This document shows, piece after piece, positions 6,117 to 8,449 of a DNA stretch of 8,449 nucleotides. The translations under genes and the position numbers were made by a program. The first letter of the stretch is position 1, and every line of letters starts with the position of its first letter. Below the pieces are notes generated by a model, which did not search any database, had not been told where the DNA came from, and saw nothing but the letters and a program-made list of their open reading frames with translations. The stretch is from AP-15 sp045802495 (GTDB lineage Bacteria; Pseudomonadota; Alphaproteobacteria; ATCC43930; CGMCC-115725). Where the stretch lies: contig JBJMQW010000120.1 in the NCBI GenBank assembly GCA_045802495.1, positions 1 to 8,449 of the forward strand, given 5' to 3'.

Positions 6117-7070
6117 TCAGCGCAGATTTCTGTCGATCAGTGCTTTCATTGCGACGACGCCCGCCAACATGCTGGCCACGGCGAGCCCCAGCATAAAACG
6201 GCCGCGCGGGTCAAAGAACATGACGGACATCAGTTCTCGGTTGATCAAGAACAACCCGATCCCGGCGATGAAGGGCATGGTAGCCACGATTGCGGCCGAT
6301 GCCTTGGCTTCGGCGCTCAACGCCTGAGCTTTCTGGCGCAGGGCCTTCCGCTGACGGATGATCGTGCTGAGATTGGCAAGCGATTCGGCGATGCCGCCGC
6401 CCGTCTGCCGTTGCAGCAGAAGGTTGACCACGAAGAAGCGGAAATCCGAGACCTGTATCCGCTCGGCTGCACTCTGCAGCGCTTCTTCCATGTCGATGCC
6501 GATGCGCATTTCGTCGAGCATGCGCTGGAATTCGTTGCCGACAGGAGGCTGGGTTTCGCGCGTCGCGAGTTCGATAGCCTCGGGCGCAGGAAGCCCAGCC
6601 CGGACTGCCCGGACGATTAGATCCAATGCATCCGGAAACGCATTGAGAAACCGTCGCCGATATCGCTTCCGCGTTAGCCGGAGCAGGAAAGCTGGCGCCA
6701 TCAACGCCGCGGCGCCACCGAGCATGGCAGCCGGTGCGGTCGCGAGACCCGCTGCTGCCGCCAATGCGGTCATAGCCGCCGCTCCAAGGACGCTCGCCGC
6801 CGCCAGGTGAAGTTTGCCTATTCGGTTGCCGGTCGCGGCGAACCATCGATCAAGCCAGCGCGCCAGGGCGGCCGGCAATGCGCGATGCTGCGGCGTTGGT
6901 CTGCGAAGGGAGAGAGCCGGCACATCCGGGCTGGGCTCGGTTGCGACGAGAGCCCTCAGGCGCGGTTCGCGGCTCGCTCTGCGGCGCTCGCCGCACAGGA
7001 CCCAGAAAAGGCCGCCACCAAACAGGATCGTCGAGCCGAGAGCGCCGATGAGGAGGAATTGTTCCAGCAA
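6117..7070 (-). CDS. tadB: TadB-like inner-membrane platform protein (type II secretion F family)
   Basis: From TTG 7070 the product is 317 residues: one N-terminal helix (about 5-26), an Arg-rich cytoplasmic stretch, a strongly hydrophobic Ala-rich pair (about 88-130), a basic RLTRKRYRRRF segment, a GspF/T2SSF domain (about 145-270) starting with FPDALDLIVRAVRAGLP, and C-terminal helices (about 262-280 and 292-311). The QRQTGGGIAESLANLS motif in the domain is typical of TadB. TadB and TadC are thought to form the inner-membrane platform contacted by the TadA ATPase. Start choice: TTG 7070 lies 1 nt after the tadA stop and has a strong GGGGGAG (7077-7083) 6 nt upstream. An in-frame TTG at 7085 would lie upstream of that site and add five residues. 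The GGGGGAG sits inside the last tadA codons. Confidence 0.93.
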   Translation of the reverse strand: MLEQFLLIGALGSTILFGGGLFWVLCGERRRASREPRLRALVATEPSPDVPALSLRRPTPQHRALPAALARWLDRWFAATGNRIGKLHLAAASVLGAAAMTALAAAAGLATAPAAMLGGAAALMAPAFLLRLTRKRYRRRFLNAFPDALDLIVRAVRAGLPAPEAIELATRETQPPVGNEFQRMLDEMRIGIDMEEALQSAAERIQVSDFRFFVVNLLLQRQTGGGIAESLANLSTIIRQRKALRQKAQALSAEAKASAAIVATMPFIAGIGLFLINRELMSVMFFDPRGRFMLGLAVASMLAGVVAMKALIDRNLR

Positions 7071-7071
7071 C

Positions 7072-8442
7072 TCACGCTCCCCCAATGCCGATCACGTCCA
7101 GCAGTTCTCGCTCGAGGCCGTAGCGAGCGGCCCGAGCCGCAAACTCCGGCCGCATACGGGTGGATTCGAACTCGCCTTCAATACGGCCGTCATAGCGCGT
7201 GCCGCGATATTGAAAGGTGAAGAGCTCTCGGGCGGTGATGATATCGCCCTCCATGCCGGCGATTTCGACGATGTTTTGCACTCGCCTGATCCCGTCCCAC
7301 ATTCGCTCGACGTGGACGAGAAGGTTTAGGGCGCTTGCGACGTGCATGCGGATGGCTTTGAGAGGCAGGCTGAGGTTCGCCATCATCACCATGTTTTCAA
7401 GACGATAGAGGGCATCGCGCGGTGAGTTGGCGTGCACCGTCGACATCGAGCCGTCGTGGCCGGTGTTCATCGCCTGCAGCATGTCAAAGGCCTCGGGACC
7501 GCGCACCTCGCCGACAATGATGCGGTCCGGTCGCATGCGCAGCGCATTGCGCACGAGTTCGCGCTGGGCGATTTGACCCACCCCTTCGATATTGGGCGGG
7601 CGGGTCTCCATCTGCACGACATGAGGTTGCTGCAGTCGCAGCTCAACCGCATCCTCGACCGTGATGACCCGTTCACCGGGATCGATGTATTGCGAAACCG
7701 CGTTCAACAATGTCGTTTTGCCCGAGCCGGTACCCCCGGAAATCAGAATATTGATGCGCAACCGGGCCGCGATCTGCAGCACGCGCGCCACCTGCTCCGA
7801 CAGGTTTCCTTGCTCGACCATGGTGTCGAGCGTCAGGTTCTTCCGGGGAAATTTGCGTATCGAAATGGTGCCGCCATTTAACACCAACGGCGGCAGAATG
7901 ATGTTGACGCGACTGCCGTCGGCAAGCCGCGCATCGACCATCGGGCTCGCCTCGTCGATGCGACGCCCGACCGCCGTAGCGATGCGCTGCGCGATATTGA
8001 CAAGGTGCTGCCCGTCGCGAAAGCGAGCGCCAGTCTTTTCCAGCTTCCCATTCCGTTCGACATAAATGTCAAACGGGCCATTCGCCAAAATATCGGTGAT
8101 CTCGTCATGATCGAGGAAGGGTTCGAGAGGCCCCAGCCCCACCATGTCGTCGCTGAGGTCGGCGGCGAGCGCCAATTCCTCGACCTTATTGAGCTGAACC
8201 CGTTCCTCGGTGGCGATCTCGCATACCAGCTTTGCCACCTCGCCTCGAAATGTGGCGCGAGGGATGCGGCCGGCCACTGTCGGATCGATCCTCGTCATCA
8301 GAACCGAGCGGATCCGTTCCTTGAGGTCGCTCAACGCGCCCAGATCGGCGATCGGGACGACGCCCTCCGACGAGTCGGAGACCAGAACAAGACCCGGGTG
8401 TCGGGGGTCGGTAAAACGGCGCCCCGAGCTGGTGTTTATCAT
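7072..8442 (-). CDS. tadA: TadA/CpaF-type pilus assembly ATPase
   Basis: The 456-residue cytoplasmic ATPase is of the type II/IV secretion (VirB11-like) superfamily, TadA/CpaF subfamily, and hydrolyses ATP to drive Flp pilus assembly. An N-terminal helical region (about 35-115) leads into VGLGPLEPFL and EITDILANGP, typical of CpaF. The core shows Walker A GGTGSGKTT (236-244), an Asp box VEDAVEL (262-268), a Walker B-like segment RIIVGEVRGPEA with Glu312, and a His box HDGSMSTVHANS (329-340), so all expected catalytic motifs are present. Length is normal for the family. ATG 8442 is near the window edge; only seven bases precede it, without a visible ribosome binding site, and the frame stays open to the edge, so a start slightly further upstream is possible. 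It precedes tadB by one base. The symbol cpaF is a synonym in alphaproteobacteria. Confidence 0.96.
   Translation of the reverse strand: MINTSSGRRFTDPRHPGLVLVSDSSEGVVPIADLGALSDLKERIRSVLMTRIDPTVAGRIPRATFRGEVAKLVCEIATEERVQLNKVEELALAADLSDDMVGLGPLEPFLDHDEITDILANGPFDIYVERNGKLEKTGARFRDGQHLVNIAQRIATAVGRRIDEASPMVDARLADGSRVNIILPPLVLNGGTISIRKFPRKNLTLDTMVEQGNLSEQVARVLQIAARLRINILISGGTGSGKTTLLNAVSQYIDPGERVITVEDAVELRLQQPHVVQMETRPPNIEGVGQIAQRELVRNALRMRPDRIIVGEVRGPEAFDMLQAMNTGHDGSMSTVHANSPRDALYRLENMVMMANLSLPLKAIRMHVASALNLLVHVERMWDGIRRVQNIVEIAGMEGDIITARELFTFQYRGTRYDGRIEGEFESTRMRPEFAARAARYGLERELLDVIGIGGA
7077..7083 (-). promoter_or_regulatory. Ribosome binding site of tadB
   Basis: On the minus strand GGGGGAG lies within the final codons of tadA, 6 nt before TTG 7070. 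It is the clearest Shine-Dalgarno sequence in the cluster, and it favours the TTG at 7070 over the upstream in-frame TTG at 7085, which sits in front of it. Confidence 0.6.
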
Positions 8443-8449
8443 GTCGCGA

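Noticed and set aside
1..8449. CRISPR array, insertion sequence, integrase, tRNA or rRNA
   Set aside because: No regularly spaced repeats, transposase motifs, terminal inverted repeats or tRNA-like cloverleaf were seen on reading both strands.

Overview
The window is GC-rich, compactly coded DNA that looks alphaproteobacterial, most likely from the Hyphomicrobiales/Bradyrhizobium side. That assignment is an inference from protein style, codon bias, use of GTG and TTG starts, and the rhizobial look of the tad genes and the hybrid kinase. No rRNA or other marker gene is present to confirm it.

Left part (1-2534). A 43-codon N-terminal fragment of a SARP/BTAD-type winged-helix regulator runs off the left edge on the minus strand. 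A gene-poor stretch of about 560 bases follows, with promoter-like hexamers and one GC-rich hairpin but no convincing gene. Next, on the plus strand, is a complete membrane-bound hybrid histidine kinase (multi-pass N-terminus, HisKA, HATPase, C-terminal receiver domain).

Right part (2672-8442). Everything lies on the minus strand as one tightly packed cluster read from right to left: tadA (ATPase), tadB and tadC (inner-membrane platform), a possible 23-codon mini-ORF, a TadG-like protein, and two TadE-like pseudopilins. Junctions are overlapping or nearly so: 1 nt between tadA and tadB, 2 nt between tadB and tadC, a 4-base ATGA overlap between tadC and the mini-ORF, 28 nt between tadG and the first tadE-like gene, and another ATGA overlap between the two tadE-like genes. 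This implies one translationally coupled transcript. It is the downstream half of a Tad (type IVc, Flp) pilus locus. TadA would power assembly, TadB and TadC would form the membrane platform, and the TadE/TadG-type minor components would act in the periplasm or at the pilus tip or base. The Flp pilin, TadV prepilin peptidase, RcpA secretin, RcpC and TadZ are not in the window and are expected beyond the right edge or elsewhere.

The kinase and the tad cluster converge, separated by 137 bases. The sequence does not show whether the kinase controls the pilus. No mobile element, CRISPR array, tRNA or rRNA was seen. I found no wholly new system. The points most worth a second look are the beta-rich, cysteine-containing C-terminal part of the TadG-like protein, the mini-ORF between tadC and tadG, and the kinase leader region.
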